In this document: in pieces, positions 1 through 10,206 of the stretch
How positions within the stretch are numbered: position 1 is the stretch's first letter
Layout: every line of letters starts with the position of its first letter
NCBI RefSeq assembly: GCF_036250695.1
Contig: NZ_CP109427.1
Coordinates: 6,200,001-6,264,000, forward strand
Origin: Streptomyces sp. NBC_01497
GTDB lineage: Bacteria > Actinomycetota > Actinomycetes > Streptomycetales > Streptomycetaceae
Direction of reading: 5' to 3'
DNA length: 64,000 nt
Made by a program: the position numbers and the translations under genes
The notes under the pieces: generated by a model
Seen by the model: the letters and a program-made list of their open reading frames with translations, nothing else
Database searches by the model: none
Told to the model about the DNA's origin: nothing

Positions 1-1133
1 AGATCTGGGGCGACGTCGAACTCGCCTGGCGGCTGCGCGGGCCGGGCGCCGCGCCCTGGCTCGCCGTCACCGGCACCAACGGCAAGACGACCACCGTGCG
101 GATGCTGGCCGCGATGCTGGCCGCGGCGGGCCTGCGGACCGCCGCCGTCGGCAATATCGGCGTCTCGCTCCTCGACGCCGTCACCGGCGATCAGACGTAC
201 GACGTGCTCGCCGTCGAACTCTCCAGTTACCAGCTGCACTGGGCGCCGAGCCTGCGCGCCCACTCCGCGGCCGTGCTCAACCTCGCGCCCGACCACCTCG
301 ACTGGCACGGCTCCATGGAGGCGTACGCCGCCGACAAGGGCCGTGTCTACGAGGGCAACCAGGTCGCCTGCGTCTACAACGTGGCGGACAAGGCGACGGC
401 GGACCTGGTCCGGGCGGCCGACGTCGAGGAGGGCTGCCGCGCCATCGGCTTCACGCTCTCGACGCCCGGCCCCTCCGAACTCGGCGTCGTGGACGGCCTG
501 CTGGTCGACCGTGCCTTCGTCGAGGGGCGGCAGCGGCAGGCACAGGAGCTGGCCGAGGTGAGCGACATCACCCCCGCCGTGCCGCACAACATCGCCAACG
601 CGCTCGCCGCGGCGGCCCTCGCCCGCGCCTACGGCGTGCAGCCGTCGGCCGTACGGGAGGGACTGCGGGCCTTCCGCCCCGACCCGCACCGTATGGAGCA
701 CGTCGCCGACATCGCGGGCGTCACGTACATCGACGACTCCAAGGCGACGAACACGCACGCCACCCAGGCGTCCCTCGCCTCCTACGACCCGATCGTCTGG
801 ATCGCGGGCGGCCTTGCCAAGGGCGCCACCTTCGACGAGCTGGTCGCGGGGGCGGCGGGGCGGCTGCGCGCAGTGGTGCTGATCGGCGCCGACCGCGCCC
901 TGATCCGCGAAGCCCTGGCGCGACACGCCCCGCAGGTCCCGGTGGTCGACCTCGCGCGGACCGACACTGGGTCGATGTCGGCGGCGGTCCACGAGGCGAC
1001 GCGCCTGGCACAGCGGGGGGACACGGTCCTGATGGCCCCGGCCTGCGCGTCGATGGACATGTTCGCCAACTACAACAAGCGGGGCGAGGCGTTCGCGGAA
1101 GCCGTACGCTCACTTGCCGCGGAGCATGCCTGA
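1..1133 (+). CDS. murD: UDP-N-acetylmuramoyl-L-alanine:D-glutamate ligase MurD, 5' end missing
   Basis: MurD adds D-glutamate to UDP-MurNAc-L-Ala in the cytoplasmic phase of peptidoglycan synthesis. The window opens inside the gene. The frame is open from base 3, giving 376 visible residues, and the ATP-binding loop GTNGKTTT lies at about bases 72-95, before any internal start, so an internal start would destroy the enzyme. The Mur-ligase central and C-terminal domains follow, with HNIANALAAAALA, DPHRMEHV and YIDDSKATNTHA, the usual substrate-binding stretch. The C-terminal MAPACASMDMFANYNKRGEAF is typical of MurD. It is the first visible gene of a plus-strand division and cell-wall cluster and is followed closely by ftsW. 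Roughly the first 100 residues lie outside the window. Confidence 0.96.
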   Translation, partial: IWGDVELAWRLRGPGAAPWLAVTGTNGKTTTVRMLAAMLAAAGLRTAAVGNIGVSLLDAVTGDQTYDVLAVELSSYQLHWAPSLRAHSAAVLNLAPDHLDWHGSMEAYAADKGRVYEGNQVACVYNVADKATADLVRAADVEEGCRAIGFTLSTPGPSELGVVDGLLVDRAFVEGRQRQAQELAEVSDITPAVPHNIANALAAAALARAYGVQPSAVREGLRAFRPDPHRMEHVADIAGVTYIDDSKATNTHATQASLASYDPIVWIAGGLAKGATFDELVAGAAGRLRAVVLIGADRALIREALARHAPQVPVVDLARTDTGSMSAAVHEATRLAQRGDTVLMAPACASMDMFANYNKRGEAFAEAVRSLAAEHA

Positions 1134-1182
1134 CCGGCTGGCCCAGGTGCCCCGCCGGGATCGACTGGAGGGTCCACCGCTG

Positions 1183-2733
1183 ATGCCGCCGATGCCCCCG
1201 ATGCCTGCCGACGACACCCGTCCCCCCGAGCGCTCCGCGGGTGCCGCCGGACCCCCGAAACCCCCGGCGGCCCGAGGGGCCGGCCGGTGGTTCAGCGGGA
1301 CGGGGCCCGGGCCGCGCACCGCCCAGGTCCCGCACGGGGTCCCCGGCCTCGCGGGGCTGCCCGGCACGGCCCTTCGGGGCGGTACGCCCGGTGCCGGGCC
1401 ACGGGCCGGACGAGCCCCCGCCCCGCGCGGCGGTGCCGGCCGCCCCCGGCCCCCGCGTCCCGTCGCCCGGCCCTCCCAGGTGGCCGCGCTGCGCCGGAAG
1501 TACGACCGGGCCCGGCGGGCCTGGGACCGCCCCCTCACCGCTTATTACCTGATCATCGGCAGCGCGCTGCTGATCACCGTGCTCGGCCTGGTCATGGTGT
1601 ACTCCGCGTCCATGATCAAGGCCCTGGAGCTGTCGCTGCCCGGGTCGTACTTCTTCCGCAAGCAGTTCCTCGCCGCCGTGATCGGCTCCGTCCTGCTGCT
1701 GATCGCGACCCGCATGCCGATCAAGCTCCACCGCGCGCTCGCGTACCCGCTGCTCGTCGTGACGGTCTTCCTGATGGCGCTCGTGCAGGTGCCCGGGATA
1801 GGGCAATCGGTCAACGGCAACCAGAACTGGATCGGCTTCGGCTCCTTCCAGCTCCAGCCCAGCGAGTTCGGCAAGCTCGCCCTCATCCTGTGGGGCGCTG
1901 ACCTGCTCGCGCGCAAACACGAGAAGAACCTGCTCAACCAGTGGAAGCACCTGCTGGTGCCGCTCGTGCCGTGCGCCTTCTTCCTGCTCGGCCTGATCAT
2001 GCTCGGCGGCGACATGGGCACCGCGATCATCCTCACGGCCATCCTGTTCGGCCTGCTGTGGCTGGCGGGGGCGCCCACCCGGCTGTTCGCCGGGGTGCTC
2101 GGCGTCGCGCTCGCCATCGGCGCGATGCTGGTGGAGACAAGCCCCAACCGGATGGGCCGCCTCAGCTGCGTCGGTGCCAGCGTGCCGGGACCCGACGACC
2201 AGTGCTGGCAGGCGGTGCACGGCCTGTACGCGCTCGCCGGCGGCGGCTGGTTCGGCTCCGGGCTGGGCGCCAGCGTGGAGAAATGGGGCCAGCTTCCCGA
2301 ACCGCACACCGACTTCATTTTCGCCATCACCGGGGAGGAACTGGGTCTGGCGGGGACGCTGTCGGTCCTCGCCCTCTTCGCGGCTCTAGGCTATGCGGGT
2401 ATCCGCGTGGCCGGACGCACGGAGGAACCCTTCGTGAGGTACGCCGCGGGTGGCGTGACCACCTGGATCACGGCGCAGGCCGTGGTCAACATCGGTGCCG
2501 TGCTCGGCCTGCTGCCGATCGCGGGTGTCCCGCTCCCGCTGTTCTCCTACGGAGGGTCCGCCCTGCTGCCGACGATGTTCGCCGTCGGGCTGCTGATCGC
2601 CTTCGCGCGACAGGAGCCCGCGGCGAAGGCGGCGCTTGCCATGCGGAGGTCCGCCCCCGGCAGGAAGCCGGGCGGACTGGGATGGATGACGATGAGACGG
2701 CGCGTCAAGCAGCGGCCGTCCGGAGAGCGGTGA
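1183..2733 (+). CDS. ftsW: Septal peptidoglycan glycosyltransferase FtsW (SEDS family)
   Basis: This is a polytopic membrane protein that polymerises lipid II at the division septum. SEDS hallmarks are visible: the loop NGNQNWIGFG followed by LQPSEFGKLALI, the GGDMGTAIIL helix, the LPEPHTDFIFAITGEELGL segment and the C-terminal GVPLPLFSYGGSALLP. I chose ATG 1183 because GGAGGG ends 10 nt upstream; this gives 516 residues. In-frame ATG 1126 and TTG 1114 overlap murD and lack a well-placed ribosome site. Before the first membrane helix there is a Pro/Arg/Gly-rich cytoplasmic tail of about 100 residues, longer than in most bacteria. murG follows after 6 nt, suggesting coupled expression. Confidence 0.95.
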   Translation: MPPMPPMPADDTRPPERSAGAAGPPKPPAARGAGRWFSGTGPGPRTAQVPHGVPGLAGLPGTALRGGTPGAGPRAGRAPAPRGGAGRPRPPRPVARPSQVAALRRKYDRARRAWDRPLTAYYLIIGSALLITVLGLVMVYSASMIKALELSLPGSYFFRKQFLAAVIGSVLLLIATRMPIKLHRALAYPLLVVTVFLMALVQVPGIGQSVNGNQNWIGFGSFQLQPSEFGKLALILWGADLLARKHEKNLLNQWKHLLVPLVPCAFFLLGLIMLGGDMGTAIILTAILFGLLWLAGAPTRLFAGVLGVALAIGAMLVETSPNRMGRLSCVGASVPGPDDQCWQAVHGLYALAGGGWFGSGLGASVEKWGQLPEPHTDFIFAITGEELGLAGTLSVLALFAALGYAGIRVAGRTEEPFVRYAAGGVTTWITAQAVVNIGAVLGLLPIAGVPLPLFSYGGSALLPTMFAVGLLIAFARQEPAAKAALAMRRSAPGRKPGGLGWMTMRRRVKQRPSGER

Positions 2734-2739
2734 ATTTCG

Positions 2740-3834
2740 GTGCATGTCGTACTCGCAGGCGGAGGGACCGCCGGTCATATCGAGCCCGCGCTCGCCCTCG
2801 CGGACGCACTGCGCAGGGCCGATCCCACCACCGGGATCACCGCGCTCGGGACGGAGCGCGGTCTGGAGACCCGGCTCGTGCCCGAGCGCGGCTACGAACT
2901 GGCGCTCATTCCCGCGGTACCGCTGCCCCGCAAGCCCACGCCTGAGCTGATCACCGTGCCGGGGCGGCTGCGCGGCACCATCAAGGCCGCCGAACAGATC
3001 ATGGAGCGGACCAAGGCGGACTGCGTCGTCGGCTTCGGCGGCTATGTCGCACTGCCCGGCTACCTGGCGGCCAAGCGGCTCGGCATCCCGATCGTCATCC
3101 ACGAGGCCAACGCCCGGCCCGGCCTGGCCAACAAGATCGGCTCGCGCTACGCGTCGGCCGTCGCCGTCTCCACCCCCGACAGCAAGCTGCGGGGCGCGCG
3201 CTACATCGGCATCCCGCTGCGCCGCACCATCGCCATGCTCGACCGCGCACGGGTGCGGCCCGAGGCGCGGGCCGCTTTCGGCCTGGACCCCAACCTGCCG
3301 ACGCTGCTGGTCTCCGGCGGCTCGCAGGGCGCGCGCCGGCTCAACGAGGTCGTCCAGCAGGCGGCGCCGGTGCTCCAGCGCTCCGGCATCCAGATCCTGC
3401 ACGCCGTCGGCCCGAAGAATGAAATGCCGCATGTGGACAACATGCCGGGAATGCCGCCCTACATCCCGGTACCGTACGTGAACCGGATGGACCTCGCGTA
3501 CGCCGCGGCCGACATGATGCTCTGCCGTGCGGGCGCGATGACCGTGGCGGAACTCACCGCCGTCGGGCTGCCGGCCGCCTACGTACCGCTGCCGATCGGC
3601 AACGGCGAGCAGCGGCTCAACGCCCAGCCGGTCGTCAAGGCCGGCGGCGGGCTCCTCGTCGACGACGCGGAACTGACCCCGCAGTGGGTACAGAACAACG
3701 TCCTCCCGGTACTGGCCGATCCGCACCGGCTGTACGAGATGTCCCGCGCGGCCTCCGAGTTCGGCCGCAGGGACGCCGACGACCTGCTCGTCGGCATGGT
3801 GTACGAGGCGATCGCCGCGCGCCGCCAGGCGTGA
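2740..3834 (+). CDS. murG: UDP-GlcNAc:lipid I GlcNAc transferase MurG
   Basis: MurG converts lipid I to lipid II at the inner face of the membrane. The protein has 364 residues, the normal length. The N-terminal loop GGGTAGH lies at residues 7-13, the second nucleotide-sugar loop reads SGGSQGARRLNE near the middle, and the donor-binding region CRAGAMTVAELTAVGLPAAYVPLP follows. It starts at GTG 2740, 6 nt after the ftsW stop. The order murG-ftsQ without murC or ddl between them is usual in Streptomyces and differs from the E. coli dcw cluster. Confidence 0.97.
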   Translation: MHVVLAGGGTAGHIEPALALADALRRADPTTGITALGTERGLETRLVPERGYELALIPAVPLPRKPTPELITVPGRLRGTIKAAEQIMERTKADCVVGFGGYVALPGYLAAKRLGIPIVIHEANARPGLANKIGSRYASAVAVSTPDSKLRGARYIGIPLRRTIAMLDRARVRPEARAAFGLDPNLPTLLVSGGSQGARRLNEVVQQAAPVLQRSGIQILHAVGPKNEMPHVDNMPGMPPYIPVPYVNRMDLAYAAADMMLCRAGAMTVAELTAVGLPAAYVPLPIGNGEQRLNAQPVVKAGGGLLVDDAELTPQWVQNNVLPVLADPHRLYEMSRAASEFGRRDADDLLVGMVYEAIAARRQA

Positions 3835-3876
3835 GGCGGGCCCCAGCGGGCCCAACCGAGCGAGAGGCAGGGGCAC

Positions 3877-4671
3877 ATGGCCGGACCGACCACAGCCGAG
3901 CAGGACGCACGGCAGCCGCGGTCGCAGTCCGGCCGCCCCGGCGGGGACGAGCAGGGTCCGGCCCGGCGCGTCCCCCTGCGCAGGCTGATCGTCGTACTGG
4001 CTGCGGTGGCCGTCCTGTTCGGTCTCGTCCTGTGGCTGCTGTACGGCTCCTCGTGGCTGACGCTCACCCGCGTGAAGGTCACGGGCACCGGGGTGCTGAC
4101 CCCCCGGCAGGTGTCGGACGCGGCCCGGGCGCCGGTGGGCTCGCCGCTGGTGTCCCTGGACACCGGCGCTGTCGGGGCGCGGGTCGAACGGACGCTGCCG
4201 CGCGTCGATTCCGTGGACGTGTCACGGTCGTGGCCGCATACCGTCGAACTGAAAGTGGTCGAGCGAAAGCCCGTGCTGCTCATGAAGAAGGGCGCCGAGT
4301 TCACCGAAGTCGACGTCAAGGGTGTGCGTTTCGACACGGTCCACAAAGCGCCCGCCGGTGTTCCGCTGCTGGAATTGGCGATCGATCCGAAGGCGGCGTC
4401 CCCCCGTTTCCCGGTCGCCCGGCTGCTGCGCGAGGCGGCCGCGGTACGCGGGGTCCTCCCCGCCGAAGTGGCCCGTGGCACCCGCTCCCTTGAGGTGCGA
4501 TCGTACGATTCCGTATCGCTGGAGCTGTCCGGCGGCCGTACGGTGATGTGGGGGAGCGGCGAGGACGGCGCGGCCAAGGCGCGTGCGCTCTCCGCTCTCC
4601 TCAAAGCCGTGCCGAAGGCGGACCATTTCGACGTAAGTGCGCCCAGCGCTCCTGCGGCGTCGGTGAGTTGA
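3877..4671 (+). CDS. ftsQ: Cell-division protein FtsQ/DivIB
   Basis: FtsQ is a bitopic divisome scaffold. The 264-residue protein has a hydrophilic N-terminal tail, one membrane helix at about residues 36-56 (IVVLAAVAVLFGLVLWLLY) and then a POTRA domain that begins LTRVKVTGTGVLTPRQV. The FtsQ/DivIB core follows with RSWPHTVELKVVERKPVLL. A purine-rich ribosome site, GAGAGGCAGGGG, stands just before the ATG. The overall sequence is less conserved than its neighbours, but topology, POTRA domain and position between murG and ftsZ make the call firm. Confidence 0.93.
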   Translation: MAGPTTAEQDARQPRSQSGRPGGDEQGPARRVPLRRLIVVLAAVAVLFGLVLWLLYGSSWLTLTRVKVTGTGVLTPRQVSDAARAPVGSPLVSLDTGAVGARVERTLPRVDSVDVSRSWPHTVELKVVERKPVLLMKKGAEFTEVDVKGVRFDTVHKAPAGVPLLELAIDPKAASPRFPVARLLREAAAVRGVLPAEVARGTRSLEVRSYDSVSLELSGGRTVMWGSGEDGAAKARALSALLKAVPKADHFDVSAPSAPAASVS

Positions 4672-4956
4672 CGGGCGTTTCCGCTGGCGGGGCCCCTGGT
4701 TGGCCAGCGCTATGGGTGATCACATAGGGTGAAAAGAAACACGGGAGGTTCGGCGTGTTCATTGAACGTCCGCCACTTGTCGCCTTAGTGTCCTGTTCGG
4801 AAGAGTCCAAAGAAGCCCAAGAACGGGCACACTACTAACCCTAAACTTCAACGTTAGGGTTTGGGTCGGCGATTCGGACCGTCCCATCGGCATCAGTCGT
4901 CGCGCAGTGGATTGGTCCGCGCGACGGCACGTAACCCGAGGCGAGAGGCCTTCGAC
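4672..4956 (+). promoter_or_regulatory. ftsZ upstream regulatory region
   Basis: This is the 285-bp gap between ftsQ and ftsZ, AT-rich for this genome. Three elements are visible. TCACATAGGGTGA at 4720-4732 matches the BldD consensus TNACNC-W-GNGTNA at all defined bases except one. GTGTC at 4788-4792 is a GACAC core on the minus strand, the core reported for WhiA. A perfect 8-bp inverted repeat, AACCCTAA (4837-4844) and TTAGGGTT (4854-4861), is separated by 9 nt. ftsZ in Streptomyces is known to have several promoters, one sporulation-dependent, and to be controlled by BldD and WhiA/WhiB. The assignment of these particular sites is inference. Confidence 0.6.
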
Positions 4957-6173
<1,217 letters not shown>

Positions 6174-6177
<4 letters not shown>

Positions 6178-6908
6178 TACGGGAATCCCTCGCGATCACG
6201 GGCGGCGCCCACTTCGCCTTCACCGACCGGTGGGGCGGGGTGAGCGCCGCTCCGTACGAGGAGCTCAACCTGGGCGGGGCGGTGGGGGACGATCCCACCG
6301 CGGTCCTCGCCAACCGGAAGCGGGCCGCCGCCTCGCTGGGCGTCGACCCGGCCAGGGTGGTCTGGATGAACCAGGTGCACGGACGCGACGTCGCCGCCGT
6401 GTCGGGACCCTGGGAAGCGGACGCTGACATTCCGTCGGTGGACGCCCTGGTCACCTCGGAACGCGGACTGGCGCTCGCCGTGCTGACCGCGGACTGCGTG
6501 CCCGTCCTGCTCGCCGACCCGGTCGCGGGAGTGGCCGCGGCGGCCCACGCGGGCCGGCCCGGTCTCGTCGCCGAGGTCGTGCCCGCCGCGGTGGCGGCGA
6601 TGACGGAGCGCGGCGCCGATCCCGCCCGCATCACCGCGTACACCGGACCCGCCGTCTGCGGCCGGTGCTACGAAGTGCCCGAGGCGATGCGCGCCGATGT
6701 CGCCGCCGTCGTGCCCGAGGCCCACGCGGAGACGAGTTGGGGCACCCCCTCCGTCGACGTCGCCGCCGGGGTGCACGCGCAACTCGCCCGACTCGGCGTA
6801 CGTGACCTGCGGCGTTCGCCCATCTGTACGCGCGAGTCGGCGGATCACTTCTCCTACCGCCGCGACCGCACCACCGGTCGGCTCGCCGGCTATGTCTGGC
6901 TGGGCTGA
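6174..6908 (+). CDS. pgeF: PgeF/YfiH laccase-domain protein
   Basis: This 244-residue protein belongs to the DUF152/multicopper polyphenol oxidase-like family, which includes the peptidoglycan-editing factor PgeF and YlmD of Gram-positive dcw clusters. Family motifs are [22 protein letters not shown] and [16 protein letters not shown], and the C-terminal region has a conserved Cys in CGRCYEVP and the motif DHFSYRRD. The usual HAGWRG-type loop reads HAGRPG here. The start GTG 6174 overlaps the ftsZ stop as GTGA, so translation is probably coupled. Its role in division or wall editing is inferred from family and position. Confidence 0.88.
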
Positions 6909-6912
6909 GCAC

Positions 6913-7632
6913 ATGAGCGACCGCAAGGCCGAACTCTCGCGCAACCTCGCCGCTGTTCACGAACGCATCGGCGCCGCGTGCGCGGCCGCGGGGCGGGACG
7001 CCGACGAGGTGACGCTGATCGTGGTCACCAAGACCTACCCGGCCGAGGACGTCCGCGCGTTGTACGAACTCGGAGTCCGCCACGTGGCGGAGAACCGGGA
7101 CCAGGACGCCGCCCCCAAGGCGGCCGCCTGCGCGGATCTGTCGCTGAACTGGCACTTCGTGGGACAGTTGCAGACGAACAAGGCCAGATCCGTGCTGGGT
7201 TACGCCGACGAGGTCCAGTCGGTCGACCGGCCGCGGCTCGTGTCCGCGCTCTCCGCGGCCGCGGTCCGCCGGGAGCGCGAGGTCGGGTGTCTCATCCAGG
7301 TCGCGTTGGACGCGGAGTCCGGCGCACGCGGAGAGAGGGGCGGTGTCGCGCCTGACGGAGTCGAGGAGTTGGCCACCGCGGTGGCCGGTGCCGAAGGACT
7401 GCGGCTCGACGGAGTGATGACCGTCGCCCCGCTGGCCGGCCCGTTCGCGGGACGGCAACACGCGGCGTTCGAGCGGCTGATGGAAATCTCATCCCGCCTG
7501 CGGGCGGACCATCCGGCTGCGAACATGGTATCGGCAGGGATGAGCTCGGACCTCGAAGAGGCCGTGCGGGCGGGTGCGACACATGTACGCGTCGGTACGG
7601 CGGTCCTCGGAGTCCGACCCCGGCTCGGGTAA
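6913..7632 (+). CDS. yggS: YggS/YlmE-type PLP-homeostasis protein
   Basis: This is a 239-residue pyridoxal-phosphate-binding TIM-barrel protein without a known catalytic reaction; the family buffers PLP and affects amino-acid pools. The PLP lysine is in VVTKTYPAEDV. The LNWHFVGQLQTNKARSVL, MTVAPLAG and SAGMSSDLEEAVRAGATHVRVGTAVLG stretches are diagnostic. ATG 6913 is chosen because it lies 5 nt after the pgeF stop and is where homology begins. One difference is HVAENRDQDAAPKAA, where many homologues read GENRVQE. In many Gram-positives the gene is linked to ftsZ and sepF, as here. Confidence 0.92.
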   Translation: MSDRKAELSRNLAAVHERIGAACAAAGRDADEVTLIVVTKTYPAEDVRALYELGVRHVAENRDQDAAPKAAACADLSLNWHFVGQLQTNKARSVLGYADEVQSVDRPRLVSALSAAAVRREREVGCLIQVALDAESGARGERGGVAPDGVEELATAVAGAEGLRLDGVMTVAPLAGPFAGRQHAAFERLMEISSRLRADHPAANMVSAGMSSDLEEAVRAGATHVRVGTAVLGVRPRLG

Positions 7633-7753
7633 CGTCGCGAACTAAGTCGGACCAGAGTAGAAAATATGGTCATTTCCGCCGCAAGGCGGGCAGGCCGAGT
7701 GGATCGCGGGCACTTGGTGACGAGGATCCACCACAGAGCGGAGGAACCGGAGC

Positions 7754-8368
7754 ATGGCCGGCGCGATGCGCAAGATGGCGGTGTACCTCGGCCTCGTGGA
7801 GGACGATGGGTACGACGGCAGGGGCTTCGACCCCGACGACGACTTCGAACCCGAGCCGGAGCCCGAACGGGAGCACCGGCGTCAGCCCGTGCACCAGTTG
7901 GAGCGCGAGGAACCCGTGCGGGTGCCAGGGCCGCCCCCGCAGCGTGAGCGGGAGCGCGAGCCGGTGTCACTGGCGGCGGAAAGTGGGCGACCGGCACGAA
8001 TCGCCCCCGTGGCATCCATCACACCTGAACGTCCCAGTCTGGAGAAGAACGCACCGGTGATCATGCCCAAGGTCGTGTCGGAGCGGGAGCCCTACCGCAT
8101 CACCACGCTGCACCCGCGGACCTACAACGAGGCCCGTACCATCGGGGAACACTTCCGTGAAGGCACCCCGGTGATCATGAACTTGACCGAGATGGACGAC
8201 ACCGACGCGAAGCGACTTGTCGACTTTGCCGCTGGTTTGGTCTTCGGTCTGCATGGCAGCATTGAACGTGTGACCCAGAAGGTGTTCCTGCTGTCTCCTG
8301 CTAACGTCGATGTCACGGCGGAGGACAAGGCCCGTATCGCAGAGGGCGGGTTCTTCAACCAGAGCTGA
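7754..8368 (+). CDS. sepF: FtsZ membrane anchor SepF
   Basis: SepF tethers FtsZ to the membrane and supports septation. The 204-residue protein begins [14 protein letters not shown], an amphipathic N-terminal helix suitable for membrane binding. A charged, Glu/Arg/Pro-rich linker of about 75 residues follows. The globular DUF552 domain runs from about residue 115 ([21 protein letters not shown]), and contains [30 protein letters not shown] and the C-terminal [24 protein letters not shown] precedes the ATG. The 121-bp upstream gap is less GC-rich than the neighbourhood and may hold its own promoter. Confidence 0.96.
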   Translation: MAGAMRKMAVYLGLVEDDGYDGRGFDPDDDFEPEPEPEREHRRQPVHQLEREEPVRVPGPPPQREREREPVSLAAESGRPARIAPVASITPERPSLEKNAPVIMPKVVSEREPYRITTLHPRTYNEARTIGEHFREGTPVIMNLTEMDDTDAKRLVDFAAGLVFGLHGSIERVTQKVFLLSPANVDVTAEDKARIAEGGFFNQS

Positions 8369-8439
8369 GAAACACGACACCGGGTACGACACCGGCCTTC
8401 CGGCCGGACCGAGTGAGCCAGGGGAGAGGGAAGCGCGGG

Positions 8440-8730
8440 ATGGGCGTTGCGCTGCAGGTGATCTACATCGCTCTGATGTGCTTCCTGATCGTGCTGATCT
8501 TCCGGTTGGTCATGGACTACGTCTTCCAGTTCGCACGTTCATGGCAACCCGGGAAGGCGATGGTGGTCGTACTTGAGGCCACCTACACTGTCACCGATCC
8601 ACCGCTCAAGCTTCTGCGGCGGTTCATCCCGCCGCTGCGTCTCGGGGGCGTGGCACTCGACCTGTCCTTCTTCGTTCTGATGATCATCGTTTACATTCTG
8701 ATTTCCGTCGTAGGCGGGTTCGCGGGATGA
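8440..8730 (+). CDS. sepG: Small membrane division protein SepG (YggT/YlmG family)
   Basis: This 96-residue YggT-family protein has two membrane regions: [22 protein letters not shown] near the N terminus and [19 protein letters not shown] at the C terminus. Between them is the family signature [25 protein letters not shown]. The homologue in S. coelicolor, SepG, helps bring FtsZ to the membrane at sporulation septa. ATG 8440 is preferred because GGGGAGAGGG ends 9 nt upstream; GTG 8413 would place that purine tract inside the gene. It sits between sepF and divIVA, as in other Streptomyces. Confidence 0.9.
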   Translation: MGVALQVIYIALMCFLIVLIFRLVMDYVFQFARSWQPGKAMVVVLEATYTVTDPPLKLLRRFIPPLRLGGVALDLSFFVLMIIVYILISVVGGFAG

Positions 8731-8785
8731 GTGTGGACGATACGGTCTTGCCGACTGCCGACGACTACGTAGAGGTGAAGAAGAG

Positions 8786-10147
8786 ATGCCGTTGACCCCC
8801 GAGGACGTGCGGAACAAGCAGTTCACAACCGTCCGCCTCCGAGAAGGCTATGACGAGGACGAAGTCGATGCCTTTCTCGACGAGGTCGAGGCCGAACTGA
8901 CTCGCCTGCTCCGCGAGAACGAGGACCTGCGGGCCAAGCTGGCCGCCGCTACGCGTGCGGCCGCGCAGAACCAGCAGCAGCAGAGCATGCGCAAGGCTCC
9001 CGAACCGCAGGACCGACAGGGACCCGGCGGCCCGCAGGGCCCGGGCGGACCCGGCGGTCCTGTCCCCGCGGCCATATCCGGACCCCCCGTGCAGCAGGGC
9101 CCCCCGCAGATGGGTCCGCCCCAGCTGCCCGCGGGTCCGAGCGCGCACGGCCAGCAGGGTCCCGGCGGTCCGCAGGGGCACGGCCCCCAGGGCCAGCACG
9201 GCCCCGGCCCGATGCAGGGTGGTCCTGGTATGCAGGGCGGTCCGATGCAGGGTGGTCCCGGTATGCAGGGTGGCCCGATGCAGGGTGGTCCCGGTATGCA
9301 GGGCGGTCCGATGCAGGGTGGTCCCGGTATGCAGGGCGGCCCGATGCAGGGCGGTCCCGGCATGCAGGGCGGCCCGATGCAGGGTGGTCCCGGTATGCAG
9401 GGTGGCCCCGGCCAGATGCAGCAGCAGATGGGCGGCCCCATGGGCGGCCCGGGACAGATGCAGCAGCAGATGGGCGGCCCCGGTCCGATGGGTGGCCCCA
9501 TGGGCCACGGCCCGCAGCTCGGCCAGCCCGGCGGTCCCGGCGGCGACAGTGCCGCACGTGTCCTCTCCCTCGCCCAGCAGACCGCCGACCAGGCGATCGC
9601 CGAAGCGCGGTCCGAGGCCAACAAGATCGTCGGTGAGGCACGCAGCCGCGCCGAGGGTCTGGAGCGGGACGCCCGCGCCAAGGCCGACGCACTGGAGCGG
9701 GACGCCCAGGAGAAGCACCGCGTCGCGATGGGTTCCCTGGAGTCCGCACGGGCCACGCTGGAGCGCAAGGTCGAGGACCTGCGCGGGTTCGAGCGTGAGT
9801 ACCGCACCCGCCTGAAGTCCTACCTGGAGAGCCAGCTGCGCCAGCTGGAGACCCAGGCCGACGACTCGCTCGCGCCGCCGAGGGCACCTTCGTCCGCGCC
9901 CTCGCTGCCGCCGTCGCCCTCGATGGCGTCGGCCGGTGCGGGATCGCTCGGGCACACGATGGGTAGCGGCGCGCAGTCCATGGGCGGCCACGGAGGTCCC
10001 TCGTCCGGTCCGTCCTACGGCGGTCAGCAGCAGATGTCTCCCGCGATGACGCAGCCGATGGCACCGGTCAGGCCCCAGGCCCCGCAGCCGATGCAGCAGG
10101 CCCCGTCGCCGATGCGCGGCTTCCTCATCGACGAGGACGACAACTGA
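8786..10147 (+). CDS. divIVA: Polar growth determinant DivIVA (Wag31-like)
   Basis: DivIVA is a coiled-coil protein that marks hyphal tips and organises polar growth. Residues 1-60 are the conserved membrane-binding domain ([31 protein letters not shown]) followed by a first coiled coil. Residues from about 70 to 250 are a low-complexity Gln/Gly/Pro/Met linker with six tandem copies of [11 protein letters not shown]. The second coiled coil starts near [21 protein letters not shown] and runs to the [11 protein letters not shown] region, then a disordered tail ends GFLIDEDDN. Total length is 453 residues; much of the excess over non-actinobacterial DivIVA is linker. A strong hairpin terminator follows. 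Confidence 0.96.
   Translation: MPLTPEDVRNKQFTTVRLREGYDEDEVDAFLDEVEAELTRLLRENEDLRAKLAAATRAAAQNQQQQSMRKAPEPQDRQGPGGPQGPGGPGGPVPAAISGPPVQQGPPQMGPPQLPAGPSAHGQQGPGGPQGHGPQGQHGPGPMQGGPGMQGGPMQGGPGMQGGPMQGGPGMQGGPMQGGPGMQGGPMQGGPGMQGGPMQGGPGMQGGPGQMQQQMGGPMGGPGQMQQQMGGPGPMGGPMGHGPQLGQPGGPGGDSAARVLSLAQQTADQAIAEARSEANKIVGEARSRAEGLERDARAKADALERDAQEKHRVAMGSLESARATLERKVEDLRGFEREYRTRLKSYLESQLRQLETQADDSLAPPRAPSSAPSLPPSPSMASAGAGSLGHTMGSGAQSMGGHGGPSSGPSYGGQQQMSPAMTQPMAPVRPQAPQPMQQAPSPMRGFLIDEDDN
9212..9409 (+). repeat. 33-bp tandem repeat, six copies, inside divIVA
   Basis: Six in-frame 33-bp units encode [11 protein letters not shown]. The units differ mainly by synonymous T/C changes in the Gly and Pro codons. 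The array is followed by two related [10 protein letters not shown] units. Because the unit is a multiple of three, gain or loss of copies would leave the frame intact and only change linker length. Confidence 0.95.
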
Positions 10148-10206
10148 GGCCGGGACGCGCGCACCGCGCGTGATCTGAACTGTTCGGCCGTCGGCAGGCC
10201 GCGCAC

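Noticed and set aside
721..2307. 528-codon minus-strand frame opposite murD and ftsW
   Set aside because: Composition (His/Gln/Arg/Gly-rich) and exact overlap with two well-supported genes mark it as a shadow.
4837..4861. TTAGGG telomere-like sequence
   Set aside because: Only one unit per arm in an inverted repeat; Streptomyces telomeres have different structure and this is a core region.
9212..9409. CRISPR-like array
   Set aside because: Repeats are contiguous without unique spacers and encode the DivIVA linker in frame.
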